DNA from: Cochliopodium minus
Taxonomy: Eukaryota > Discosea > Himatismenida > Cochliopodiidae
Direction: 5' to 3'
NCBI GenBank assembly: GCA_024220525.1
Contig: JAMYWO010000092.1
Location: 75,276 to 112,775 of the forward strand
Length of the DNA: 37,500 nucleotides
Shown: one piece after another, positions 9,887 through 20,876 of the stretch
How the letters are laid out: each line of letters starts with the position of its first letter
How positions within the stretch are numbered: position 1 is the first letter of the stretch
Translations under genes and position numbers: made by a program
Notes under the pieces: generated by a model
Databases searched by the model: none
Told to the model about the DNA's origin: nothing
What the model saw: the letters and a program-made list of their open reading frames with translations, nothing else

Positions 9887-12065
9887 TTAATCAATTTCTT
9901 CTTTTTCAAAAAAGATGAACCACTTTAGTTTATTAATTTCTTCTCTTTCATCTCCTCCAAAATCAAAATCCTTCTCAGTATCACCATGTGTCTTGCACAA
10001 GAAAAGATCTTGATTGTGAATCAAATAATGGAGATTAGGATCAGAATCATCAAAAACAACATCACCACAGCTCCACAAAGACTGCAAACAATAAGTTTCA
10101 TTGTCTTTCTTCAAAAAAACTTCTCTAAAATTCACCACAAAATGATCATTTTCAAATTTTGTTTTGACAAAAAACAAACCAGAATCATCTGATTTTTGTC
10201 CCATGAAAACTTTCAAATTATCGAAATCTGCACAAAGATACAAATTAGTTTCAGAGTTCATCAAATGGAAAGAAATCTCAGAGTTTTCGTTATCCAAGAA
10301 ATTCACATTTGAAAATTTCCAAGATGATTCTTTGTGCTCAAAAGTTTGGAAAACATTGGTAGATACATACTCCTTTTCATTGTTTCTATAACTAAAAAGA
10401 AAAGAAGAAGTTTGGTAATGATATAACCTGACCTTATACTCTTTCTCCTTCTCCATTTTCTTTTTTTGTTTCATGTTTAGGAAGTATTCCAAAGTTTTTT
10501 TGTTTAAATCTATTTGTTTTCTTCTTTTCACTCTATCCACGTTTACTTTGATGGCAAAAGGAACTATACTATTTTTTTCCGAAAGAAAATCTTGATTCAA
10601 TATTTGCATTTCCCTCAACAAATGTCTTCACCAAAAAAATTTTTATTATTTTTTTATGATTATTAATTTTTTTTTTTAACAGTTACTTGTTTTTGATGAC
10701 CCAATGAAAAATGTAAGGATGCATTCTTTTTGAAATTTTCTCAACAGACAGAATAAAACTTCCTAATTGGGGAGTCAAAGTAAACTGACAAAAAAAATGA
10801 AAAATGGAAAATAAAAAAAATGAAAATATAATAAATAATGAATAAAAAAAATAATCAAAAAAATTAAAAATAATAATGAAGAAAAAAAAGAATTAACTTC
10901 AGTCAAATGAAAAAAATCTCTTGAATGAAGTGGCAAAGATTGTATCTCAATAAGTTGATCAGATAAATGCCTTAGCTTCACCGAACAATTCTCCGTATCC
11001 TTCCATACTCCCTTAATGATCTCCCTTCGCCAAGTCCACACACTAAATTTATTTCTCTGATTTTCATCAGGTTGAAAGAAGTCGTAACAAACTATCACCC
11101 TTTTATTTTTTCCGTAAAAGTTCGAAATTTTTTCCGAGAAAATTTTTTTATCCTGTGGTATTATAAGGTATTCTTTGAGGTATTTCAAAATCAATGTTTC
11201 AAATTCTTTTTTGAACAAAATATTAATGATTTTCAAAAAAATTTATTTTCAAAATAAAAAATGTGACAAAAAAATAAAAATGTAACAAAAAAAAAACATT
11301 AATAATAATGTAAAAATAAAAATTTTTTTTTATCATTTTTTACCTATTGGATTTTCTTCTTCATTGTGATAGTCCCATGCCCTGAAATCAAAGAATAAAA
11401 ACTCTTTGGTGTTTTGCTCCAAGAACAACTGCACATCTCTCAATTCATCTTCTATTTTGTCCCTTGTCTTTACTATCCCATGCAAGAATCTGAAATGGTT
11501 GAAGAACTTTGTAGGTTTTCCAACTCTTTTTTTTTTTTTAATAAAATTAAAATTATTATTGAGAAATTCCTCTTTAATATTTTTTATTTTTTTATTTTTA
11601 TACCTAATGTCGAACCATCTTACTCCCAATTCTAATTGATCTTTGAATGTGAGATGTTGACACTTTGCTATCCTATTTCCATTCTTCATCCCACTTTGAT
11701 GGGTTCCTGTACTTTTTTAAAAAAAGTGTTTTTTATCTTTCAATATTTCTCTGAAAAATTTTTTTTTTTTTTCTCACAATAAGATCTCATTCAATTGTAA
11801 ATCAGAAAGATTCACTATTTCCTTTTTGAAAATAAAGTTATAATCGATTTCATCTTTTTATCATTCAATAATTAAATTAACCATCCATTTGCTTTTTTCT
11901 TTAATCTCCATATCTCTAAGATGTGAGGATAATTTCTCTATATTCTCCATATTCTCAGATTTTTCGCCTTTGAAAGATTATAAGAATTAAGATTCCTGTG
12001 AGAAGATAATTAAAATGTGAATTACCCTTCATCAAATCTTTATCTTTCTTTATATCATTTCCCAT
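9887..12065 (-). CDS. PI-PLC X-domain protein with C-terminal extension
   Basis: Eight exons (12065-12026, 11967-11882, 11821-11778, 11711-11604, 11525-11344, 11205-10898, 10784-10687, 10625-9887) give 534 residues, all phases matched. Residues 40-320 match the phosphatidylinositol phospholipase C X-domain family: KSKWM start, GTHQSG (first catalytic-type His, H61), GVRWFDIR, then LHGIVK (second His, H108), followed by LFLEQNTKEFLFFDFRAWD and VIVCYDF. Eukaryotic PLCXD-type proteins cut phosphoinositides or related lipids. The usual PGTH motif reads TGTH here, so activity is likely but not certain. Residues 320-534 are Lys-rich and then a beta-rich region with motifs like NLYLCADF and YCLQSLW spaced like beta-trefoil (ricin/MIR-type) repeats; that assignment is an inference. 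No signal peptide or membrane segment is seen. Confidence 0.85.
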
Positions 12066-12214
12066 TAACAAAAAATGACAATTTTTTTTTTATTTTTTAT
12101 TTTTTTTTTTTTCAGCTAAAAAAATTTATTTCAAAAAAAAAAAAAAAACAAAAAAAATTTTTTTAAAAGTTTTTGTTTTAAATAAATTAATTTTTTATTT
12201 TTTCTTTTATTGAT

Positions 12215-14797
12215 TCATCCCTTTATTTTGAATAAACGGATGAGGCCGTCCCAACTGGAAGTGGCTACCTCGTTGAAATAGTTAGGGTTGATGGCAACAG
12301 AAGTGACCATCTGACCATGGACGAAACTTTTGACGATTTTTCTGTCCACCAAATCCCAAATGAAAACTAATTTAAAATAAAGATAATAAGAGAAATAATT
12401 AAAAAAATAAATTGAGAATAATAAAAATAAATTGAGAATAAAAATAAAATTCAAAAAAATTAATAATTGATAAAATTTTAAAAAAATAAATTTAACAAAA
12501 TTTTAAATAAAAATATTTGCCTTCGTTTCCATTAGCAGCTGCAAGGGTTCTTCCATTGAAATGGTCAATTGAAAGGGAGTAAAGACTTCTTGAAGAATTA
12601 ATGAGGTTGTATTTCAATTCGTTGTCCTCCAAGTCCCAAACAGCAATCTTTAATTATAAAAAAGAAAAAATGATAAAAATTCAAAAAAATAAAAAATTTT
12701 AGGAAACATTTTTTTACTTTTCCTCCTTGGTCTCCCGTAATCAATTCATTTTGCGAAAAAGGATTATATACACAAGAATTGACAGGTCCTCCGTCTTAAA
12801 ATCAAAAAATAAAATTATTTAAATTTTAAAATAAAATAAAATTAAAAAATAATAAGAATAAATAATTCAATTAAAAAATAAAAATTATAAAAAATAAAAA
12901 TTAAAAAATTATTAAAATTAAAAATTAAAAATTAAAAATTAAAAATTAAAAATTAAAAATTAAAAAATTATTAAAAATAAAAATTAAAAATTAAAAATTA
13001 AAAATAAATTTTTTTTACCACTTTTTAATCTTCTTACAGTCTTTCTTGAAGTATTCCAAATAAAAATGGTGTTATCAGAACCACCAGTGGCAAACTGATC
13101 AATATTGTGAGGATCAAAGCAAACGCAGTTAACATGTCCTTCATGTTTGCTGAATTTGCTCTTCAACGTTCCATTTTCCAAGTCCCACAAAATCACTTTG
13201 TTGTCCTTACTTGTACTTACAAGCAATTTTCCGTTGTGAGGGCTAAATTCCAACGAAAGAACGGATTCTTCATGCCCTTTAAAAAATCAATTATTAAATA
13301 CAAATTTTAAAAAACTATTTTAAATTCTTAAAATTAAATTGTTATAATATTTATTTAGTTTTTTTTTTTTAAAAAATTTAAAATTGAATTTTTTTTTTAT
13401 AAACTAAAATCTACTTATTTTGTTTTGTATTTAATTGTTTTTTTTAAAATTTTAAAATTGAATGGTTCAAATTGTATTAAATTTTTTTTTTATTTTTATT
13501 TTTTTTTATAAACTAAAATCTACTTATTTTGTTTTGTTTTCCTCTTTTTTATATAGTTTTCATATCTTTACTAATTGATTTTGGTTTAAAATATAATTCT
13601 CTTGGCATTTTTAAATCATTTTTTTTTTAATTTGATTAAATAATTTATTTGATTAAGAATATGTATCCTTTCATTTCATCACTCATTCATTAGTTTTTAG
13701 TTTTTATTATTTTAATTCCGAAATAATTACCTTTCAAAGTGTGTTTTTTAGTTCTTCTTTCAACATCCCAAACAATGATGGTACCATCACGACTAGAACT
13801 AGCCAACTCATTAGTATCATGAGGATTATAAGAAAGGAAAGAAACTTCTTCCTTATGTCCATTGAGAACTCCTGTAGCCTCGTGTTTGAGGATGTCCCAT
13901 ATCACCACCTTTTTGTCTTGCCCTGCACTCGCTAGTTCGTTTACGTTGTGTGGGTTGTATTTGATGTTCAATACTCTTCCTTTGTGCTCCTTCAAATTGG
14001 TTTTAACAATTTGGTCGATGACTTATTAAAAAGAAATTTTTTTTAGAAAAATAAATAAAAATAAAAATAAATAAAAATAAATAAAAAATAAATTAATAAA
14101 AAATAAGAACAAGATTGTATTGAAGAATGTTTGAAAGAAAAGAATCTCGCTTTAAAAATAATCTTAAATTTTATTTTTATTTGCAAAGTGATTGTTAAAG
14201 GTTATAACTTTATATGATTTGAATATGATAAAATATCTTTCAAAAAGAAATAAGGAGAATATGATCGAAATTTTATGGAAAGAATTAAATTTCCTCAAAA
14301 AAAAAAAATACTCAAATTCAATCAATGAAATTAGTTAGGTTACCATTTTCCCTCTTCGATTTCCTATCGAATTTTCCAATTTCAATGTATTTATTGTGTT
14401 TGCCGATCTGCATCTTCAACTCATTGATCTTCTTTTCCTGATTCTGTCTCTCCTGGAGGAATTCATCCTTCTGAGACTCCATCTGTTCAGTCAATTGTCT
14501 GATTAGATCATTGGCATTCTTGGATTGTTGATTCAATCCTTCTAATATCGTGCCATAGTTCTCCATAAGCTTATTCAATTTATCATTCACCCTATTCTGT
14601 TCATCCAACTTACTTTTGAGCTTGATATCTATCTTTTTCAAAAAGAGATCTTTCTCTTTGTTCCTATCAACCTGTTCATCAAGCTTATGGTTGAAATCTG
14701 ACTTCAATACACCCAGATAATATGAATACCCCAATAATGAAACTATTATGATGATCTTGAAGATATCATTTGTATTCAAACCAATCCACTTCCCCAT
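12215..14797 (-). CDS. Membrane-anchored coiled-coil protein with seven WD40 repeats
   Basis: Six exons (14797-14344, 14021-13731, 13276-13019, 12794-12718, 12647-12521, 12366-12215) total 452 residues in frame. Residues 13-31 are a single hydrophobic segment (IIIIVSLLGYSYYLGVL). Residues 35-145 are charged, heptad-like coiled coil (LDEQNRVNDKLNKLMENYG and similar). Seven WD40 units follow, e.g. SAGQDKKVVIWDI, SSSRDGTIIVWDV, STSKDNKVILWDL, GGSDNTIFIWNT, GDQGGKIAVWDL, GNEGVFIWDL, SSWDGLIRLFKI, enough for one complete propeller. The first exon has a stop 26 nt past its donor, but the WD40 exons lack any in-frame ATG, and splicing at G|GTAACC joins them in phase. The fifth intron starts with GC. 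The likely role is a scaffold tethered to an internal membrane; the partner is unknown. Confidence 0.85.
12520..12521 (-). other. GC-AG intron donor in the WD40 gene
   Basis: The exon ends GAAG and the intron begins GCAAAT (minus strand), running to AAATTAG before TTTTCATTTGGG. The join reads GNEGVFIWDL, an exact WD40 repeat end. No GT alternative near the junction keeps frame. Confidence 0.85.
12895..13010. repeat. AAATTAAAA-type simple repeat in an intron
   Basis: Roughly fifteen copies of an AAAATTA heptamer-like unit lie within the third intron of the WD40 gene. Length variation between strains would be expected. Confidence 0.85.
13391..13537. repeat. Duplicated segment inside a WD40-gene intron
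   Basis: A stretch of about 37 nt containing ATAAACTAAAATCTACTT and ending in ATTTTGTTTTGT occurs at 13391-13428 and again at 13501-13537. It is preceded each time by related AAAATTGAAT sequence, so the period is about 110 nt. It lies in the 454-nt second intron and looks like a local tandem duplication. Confidence 0.8.
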
Positions 14798-15003
14798 TTT
14801 TTTTTTTTTTTGTTTTTTTATAGTAATAATTTAACTGAAATGAAAGAAAAAAAAAATATCCACCTTACAAATACAATAAATCTTTCTTAAAGTAACTTTA
14901 TGAATCAATTGAAAACATATTTTGTGAGAATATATAATAATATACTTCTTTTTTCTTTTATTCAAGGGTTTAATAATAATTTTTTTTTATTGTTTTTTTT
15001 TTT

Positions 15004-15513
15004 TTAGACTGTGAGAGAATGTCTTCCCTTTCTCACTCTTCTTTCTAATACTTTTCTTCCATTTCTTGATTTAACACGAGATAAAAATCCATGTTTCCTC
15101 TTCTTTCTGAGAGTCTTAGGTTGATAAGTTCTCTTCAAACATTCGATTTGTTCTTTCTCCTCTTCTCCATCTTCTTCAATAATGATCATATCATTGATTT
15201 TCTCATTTATATCTATGATTTTAATATTATTGAAAGATGTGATGTCATAATTGATCTCATTATTGAGAATATTGATTGGATCTTTTTTTTTTGGAAAAAT
15301 TAATAAGAAAGGTAAATATCTTCCCATGTAAAGAAGGATCAAATGAATTAATTTTATATTACCTCTTATATCATTCAATTGGGAGAGATTTTGATAATTA
15401 TGATTTATATTTTGAAAAGAATGAGATGATGATGGAATAGAGAAGAAATGATAGTTGGCAACAGTCTTCTTAAAGAAATTGGAACGATTTTTAAATACTT
15501 TTTTCAACATCAT
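15004..15513 (-). CDS. MRPL34: Mitochondrial large-subunit ribosomal protein bL34
   Basis: The C-terminal 43 residues are a textbook bL34: KRTYQPKTLRKKRKHGFLSR then VKSRNGRKVLERRVRKGR. bL34 binds 23S-type rRNA in the mitochondrial large subunit. The N-terminus (MMLKKVFKNRSNFFKKT) is basic and Ser/Asn-rich with no acid, as expected for a matrix-targeting leader. Between them lies an acidic, poorly conserved linker. The frame is open throughout, but an 81-nt stretch (15282-15362) has canonical GTAATA...AAAAAG ends and untypical hydrophobic translation, so it is probably an intron whose retention keeps frame (142 versus 169 residues). Confidence 0.9.
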   Translation of the reverse strand: MMLKKVFKNRSNFFKKTVANYHFFSIPSSSHSFQNINHNYQNLSQLNDIRGNIKLIHLILLYMGRYLPFLLIFPKKKDPINILNNEINYDITSFNNIKIIDINEKINDMIIIEEDGEEEKEQIECLKRTYQPKTLRKKRKHGFLSRVKSRNGRKVLERRVRKGRHSLTV

Positions 15514-15675
15514 TTTTTTTTATTTTTATTATATTTTCATAAAGATTATGAATAATTAGATCTTGTGGATGTTAAAGGAGTTGAACCAATACAAACCAAA
15601 ATAAACAATTTTTGAAAGAAATTAAAAAAAATTAAAAAATAAAAACGATAAATTTGAAAATTAATCCACAATATT

Positions 15676-17573
<1,898 letters not shown>

Positions 17574-17991
17574 GAATAATTATTCTTTGCTTTCAATTCA
17601 TATATTTTTTTTTACATCTTTATGGTTTGCTTTTTTGAAAATTAACTCGATTTTTTTTTATTATTTTTTTTTTTAATTTGAAAGTGAGAATAAAAATATA
17701 TTTCTCTTAATTTTCCAATTAGTCACTTTTCTATTTTTATGTAATCAAAGTTAATTTTGAATAAAATCAATTTTAAAAAAAGCTCTGAGATAAACAATAA
17801 AGTTTCATTCATTGTTTGTTGGACTTCAAATGATTAAAGTTAAATTGAATAGCAAAAATGATTTGAAAATTATTTTCTAACAAACTAAACTGGATCAAAT
17901 TTTTTAAATCAATTTTGGATACATCTATGAGATCCAAATTAATCATTTGTTACTCACCCCTATTGATTTACTTTAAAATATAAAAAAAAAA
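17574..17991. promoter_or_regulatory. Divergent promoter region between enolase and the exchanger
   Basis: 418 nt of A/T-rich DNA without ORFs separate two divergently read starts, so it should hold both promoters. A short imperfect inverted repeat, AATTTTGGAT / ATCCAAATT (about 17911-17940), is the only structure I notice. Confidence 0.45.
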
Positions 17992-18815
17992 ATGATAGAG
18001 ATCCCATGCTTGGTATATCAAGCAGCATTCTGCTTTTGTATATTGGTATTTGCCAGTTGGTGTGTTGGTGAAGGAGGAGAGATATTAGGGTAAAAGAAAA
18101 ATAAATAAATGGCCTTTCTAATTCATTGGTCCTATTAATATGGATATAGGGAAAAATATGATGCATCAGTGGTAGGTGGATTATTGATAGCATGGTTAAA
18201 TACAGGTATATCTAAAATTTATAACGAATATTCACAGATCAATTTGATATGCTGTTTAAAATGACACGTATATCGTTTTTTTTTTTTTTTAAACCGATTT
18301 TATTTCATTATAGCTCCTGAAGCGATATTTTTCATCACTGCGCTGGAGAATAATCATCCCCAATTCGCCGTGGGAGCAGGTATAATTTAATAAAAAATAA
18401 AAAAAAAGTTTTTTTTTTTGGAAAGAGGGAAATTTTAGAAAAATGAAATTGGATGTTATACATCCCAATTAAAGATACATAACATAAATTTTAAATAGAA
18501 AATGTTTTCAAATTTTTTTTTTTTAAATATTAATAGTGAGTGGAAGCACCATTGGTAAAAATGAAAAAAAATATTTTTTTTCAATCTTTATTCCCTCATT
18601 TTTTTTTTCAAATTTTAGTTGTATGTACTATTGCTGTTGGTGCATGTATATGGGTATCTAATTTTTTTTATTAATTTTTATTAATTTATTTTTGATACAT
18701 TTCCTTTTTCAAGATTGGTTCGAGAGCTAGAGAATCCAAACACATTTATTTATATGCCTCTGTAAAAAAACAATGCCAACTTTTGGCTGTATCAGTATTA
18801 TGCCCATTAGCGTAA
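17992..18815 (+). CDS. CaCA-superfamily cation/Ca2+ exchanger, N-terminal half only
   Basis: Exons 17992-18089, 18150-18205, 18314-18379, 18537-18554 (18 nt), 18619-18653 and 18714 onward read in phase. The protein starts with a hydrophobic segment (FCFCILVFASWCVGEGGEIL) and then an alpha-repeat typical of Na+/Ca2+ or K+-dependent exchangers: GGLLIAWLNTAPEAIFFI, then GAVSGSTIVVCTIAVGACIW. The PE and GS pairs are the ion-binding type positions of the repeat. Such carriers need two alpha-repeats and about ten helices; only the first is here. The reading frame ends at PLA-stop (18813-18815), or at a donor (C|GTAAAT) whose phase does not match the next exon. I therefore regard this as a truncated or mis-joined gene. 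Confidence 0.7.
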
Positions 18816-18949
18816 ATATTTTTGTTTATTTTTTATTTTTTATTTTTTTATTTTTTTAATTTTTTATTTTTTTATTTTTTTATTTTTTTATTTTTTTATT
18901 TTTTTATTTTTTTAGTTTTTTATTTTTTTATTTTTTTAATTTAATAAAG
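18816..18949. repeat. T-rich (TTTTTTA)n tract between two half-genes
   Basis: About 110 nt of TATTTTTTT-type repeat separate the last exchanger exon from the Arf exon. It resembles the T-rich introns elsewhere and is exactly the sort of sequence at which rearrangement or assembly collapse occurs. Confidence 0.8.
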
Positions 18950-19098
18950 CAATGCCTGTTCTTGAATTGACAAATTACTTGGATTTTCACAATGAGAACC
19001 ACCCCCACTTTAACAAAAAATGGTATATTCAGTCTTGTAGCGGTATAACAGGAGAAGGTCTTTACGAAGGATTAGATTGGCTCACAAAAAATATTTAA
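18950..19098 (+). pseudogene. Orphan last exon of an Arf/Arl small GTPase
   Basis: After an AAAG acceptor the exon reads (G)CA ATG CCT..., translating to [13 protein letters not shown], then [10 protein letters not shown], then [15 protein letters not shown]-stop. This is the C-terminal 48 residues of an Arf-family GTPase (compare the family pattern NAM...[19 protein letters not shown]). The exon is intact and includes the G5 loop. It needs a phase-1 upstream exon. The P-loop, switches and NKxD exons of an Arf are not present upstream in this window; the preceding exon belongs to an exchanger and is in phase 2. It may be a true orphan fragment or the far end of a gene whose 5' part is missing from the assembly. 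Confidence 0.8.
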
Positions 19099-19153
19099 TC
19101 AATAAAATAAATTAAAAAATAAAAAAATTTAAAAAAATTTATTTATTAAAAGT

Positions 19154-20538
19154 TCAAAAACAATTTGGATTATTAATTCTCCACAAAGAAAATCTTATAA
19201 AACCATTCAAATTCAAAATAATCCCAAAAAATACAAAAATATGCCAAAACACGTGAGAATTAACAAAGTTGAAGCTCCCCTTGAACTTGCATTCTGGAAA
19301 TCTCGTCACAAAAAACAAAAGTCCTATTCCAAAAGAAGCACCACTAATGAGAGCGTTTCCAAAAATAATGAAAACTTGTTCACTTTTAATACCAAATGTA
19401 ACAATTGAAACAATTAATACTATGCATGGTCTTTTGTTGAAATATTTAGTTTTTGAAAATTTTTTCATAATTTTTTTTTAATTATCATCATAATTTTTTT
19501 AATTATCATCATAATTTTTTTTTTTTTTTTTTTTTAAAGATCACATCATAATTTTTTTTAATTTTTTATTACACTAAAAGAGCTATTGACACGTAAATTA
19601 CTTTCCTGAAGTATCTGAAGACGGGTGTATGAAATTTATTCAAACAAGGCGCAACTATGGATATTACCGACAAAATACCCAAAACAACTTCAAAATAAAT
19701 TCTAATACTAAAAATCAATAAAATATTAAAAATTCAAAAAAAATAACAAAATTTTGAAAAAAAAATTATTCAACCTTTTTTTGCAATCAAAAATAAGTTC
19801 TAAAACTGCCCATTGTGTAGTTAATATCACTGTTGAAATTCCAGAATGATCCAGTTTTGAAAATAACAAATGATCTTGCTTTGATCTTTTTAAAATATAA
19901 TTAAAAAATAAAAAAAATTAATAAAAATAGAAAAACAAACACACATAAATTAAAATAAAAATTAATTAAAAAAATAAAAAATAAGAATTTTTTTATTTAC
20001 CTACATCTAAAGGTGTGATATGAAGATGATGATAGCAAAAGGTATGATGAAGCTAACATGTATATCGATATAAATACTTTGTGGAGAGTTGGAAACTCTT
20101 TGGAATAAGCGAGATAAACAATCCAACCAACAAAAACAAAAATGAATCCCAAAAAATCTTTTTTAAAGAAAATTAAATGATAAATAAATAAAAAATATTA
20201 AAATATTAATTACGGGTCCTATTCATTGAAATATAAATGATATTAATTCAATGGTGGTATTCCTTTATGATTGTTCATTCTTTCTTTTTTTTTTTTTACC
20301 ATATATTTAATGTTTCATTGTGATATTTCAGTATTGATAGGAAACATGCTTTATAATCCAAATTTGAACGATATAAATCTGTGATGTCTTTTCTCCTTAA
20401 ATATATAGGTGTATCTTCACTATTTATTTGAAAGGGCAAAAAATTTTATATTTTGTTTCCAAAAATTTTAATTTTTTACTATTTGTAAAGCTGAAAATTG
20501 TTGGTTATTTCATATTCAAACTCTTCATCTATCAACAT
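19154..20538 (-). CDS. PAQR family (adiponectin receptor / hemolysin III-like) membrane protein
   Basis: Seven exons (20538-20480, 20419-20300, 20218-20214, 20157-20001, 19885-19775, 19707-19573, 19430-19154) give 287 residues. Family hallmarks are all present: HNETLNIWTHFLGF before helix 1, SSSSYHTF (H109), KLDHSGI at about 125-131, and NSHVFWHIFVF in the last helix (H255, H259). The three histidines are the zinc ligands of PAQR proteins. Seven hydrophobic segments can be counted. PAQR proteins act as ceramidases/receptors or membrane-fluidity regulators in ER, Golgi or plasma membrane; the ligand here is unknown. The W-T-H of the key motif is encoded across a 5-nt exon. It is divergent from the F-box/ankyrin gene. 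Confidence 0.92.
19480..19521. repeat. 21-nt tandem duplication (AATTATCATCATAATTTTTTT)
   Basis: Two adjacent copies of AATTATCATCATAATTTTTT, with a third partial CATCATAATTTTTTT copy near 19543, lie inside the last PAQR intron. Confidence 0.8.
20214..20218 (-). other. 5-nt microexon (GACCC) of the PAQR gene
   Basis: The minus strand reads GAATAG|GACCC|GTAATT. The exon before ends ...AAT ATA TG and the exon after begins AT TTT TTG. Only by inserting GACCC does one obtain N-I-W-T-H-F-L-G-F, the most conserved PAQR signature, with frame restored. Direct joining (TG+AT) gives a frameshift. Confidence 0.9.
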
Positions 20539-20876
20539 TGATCCAATATTTTTTTTTTAATTCCATAATTTTGATCAAAATTCTTTATCATTAAACATGC
20601 TAAATAAAGACATAGGATCACTTTTAGTAACTCCCAAAACATTTAAAGAAGTAATCTCAAAAATTTTTCTTTTCTGATTTTGTGAATTAATCATTTAATT
20701 AAGGAAAGATGATGACAAAGTTTGATTGGATCATATTTTTTTGTTTTAAAAAAGAATTTTGATTGATTCATTTAAAGGATTATATTCACAATTCTATTTT
20801 CATTTTAAAAAAATTATTCTATTTTCATTTTAAAAAAATTTTGAAGAATTTTCCAAACCTCCTTTCATATTCAAGA
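20539..20876. promoter_or_regulatory. Divergent promoter region of PAQR and F-box/ankyrin genes
   Basis: 338 nt separate the two starts. An 18-codon ORF (MLNKDIGSLLVTPKTFKE, from 20600) ends at a possible donor and could be an upstream exon, since it could splice in phase 0 to 20778, but the F-box reading starts well at 20877. A 25-nt tandem duplication is also here. Confidence 0.45.
20791..20840. repeat. Perfect 25-nt tandem duplication
   Basis: The unit ATTCTATTTTCATTTTAAAA+AAATT occurs twice back to back (20791-20815, 20816-20840) with no mismatch, just upstream of the F-box/ankyrin start. It looks like a recent slippage or unequal-crossover event. Confidence 0.9.

Noticed and set aside
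17992-19098. A genuine exchanger-Arf fusion protein
   Set aside because: The available donor (phase 2) and acceptor (needs phase 1) do not give an open frame, and both partners are truncated at the same repeat.
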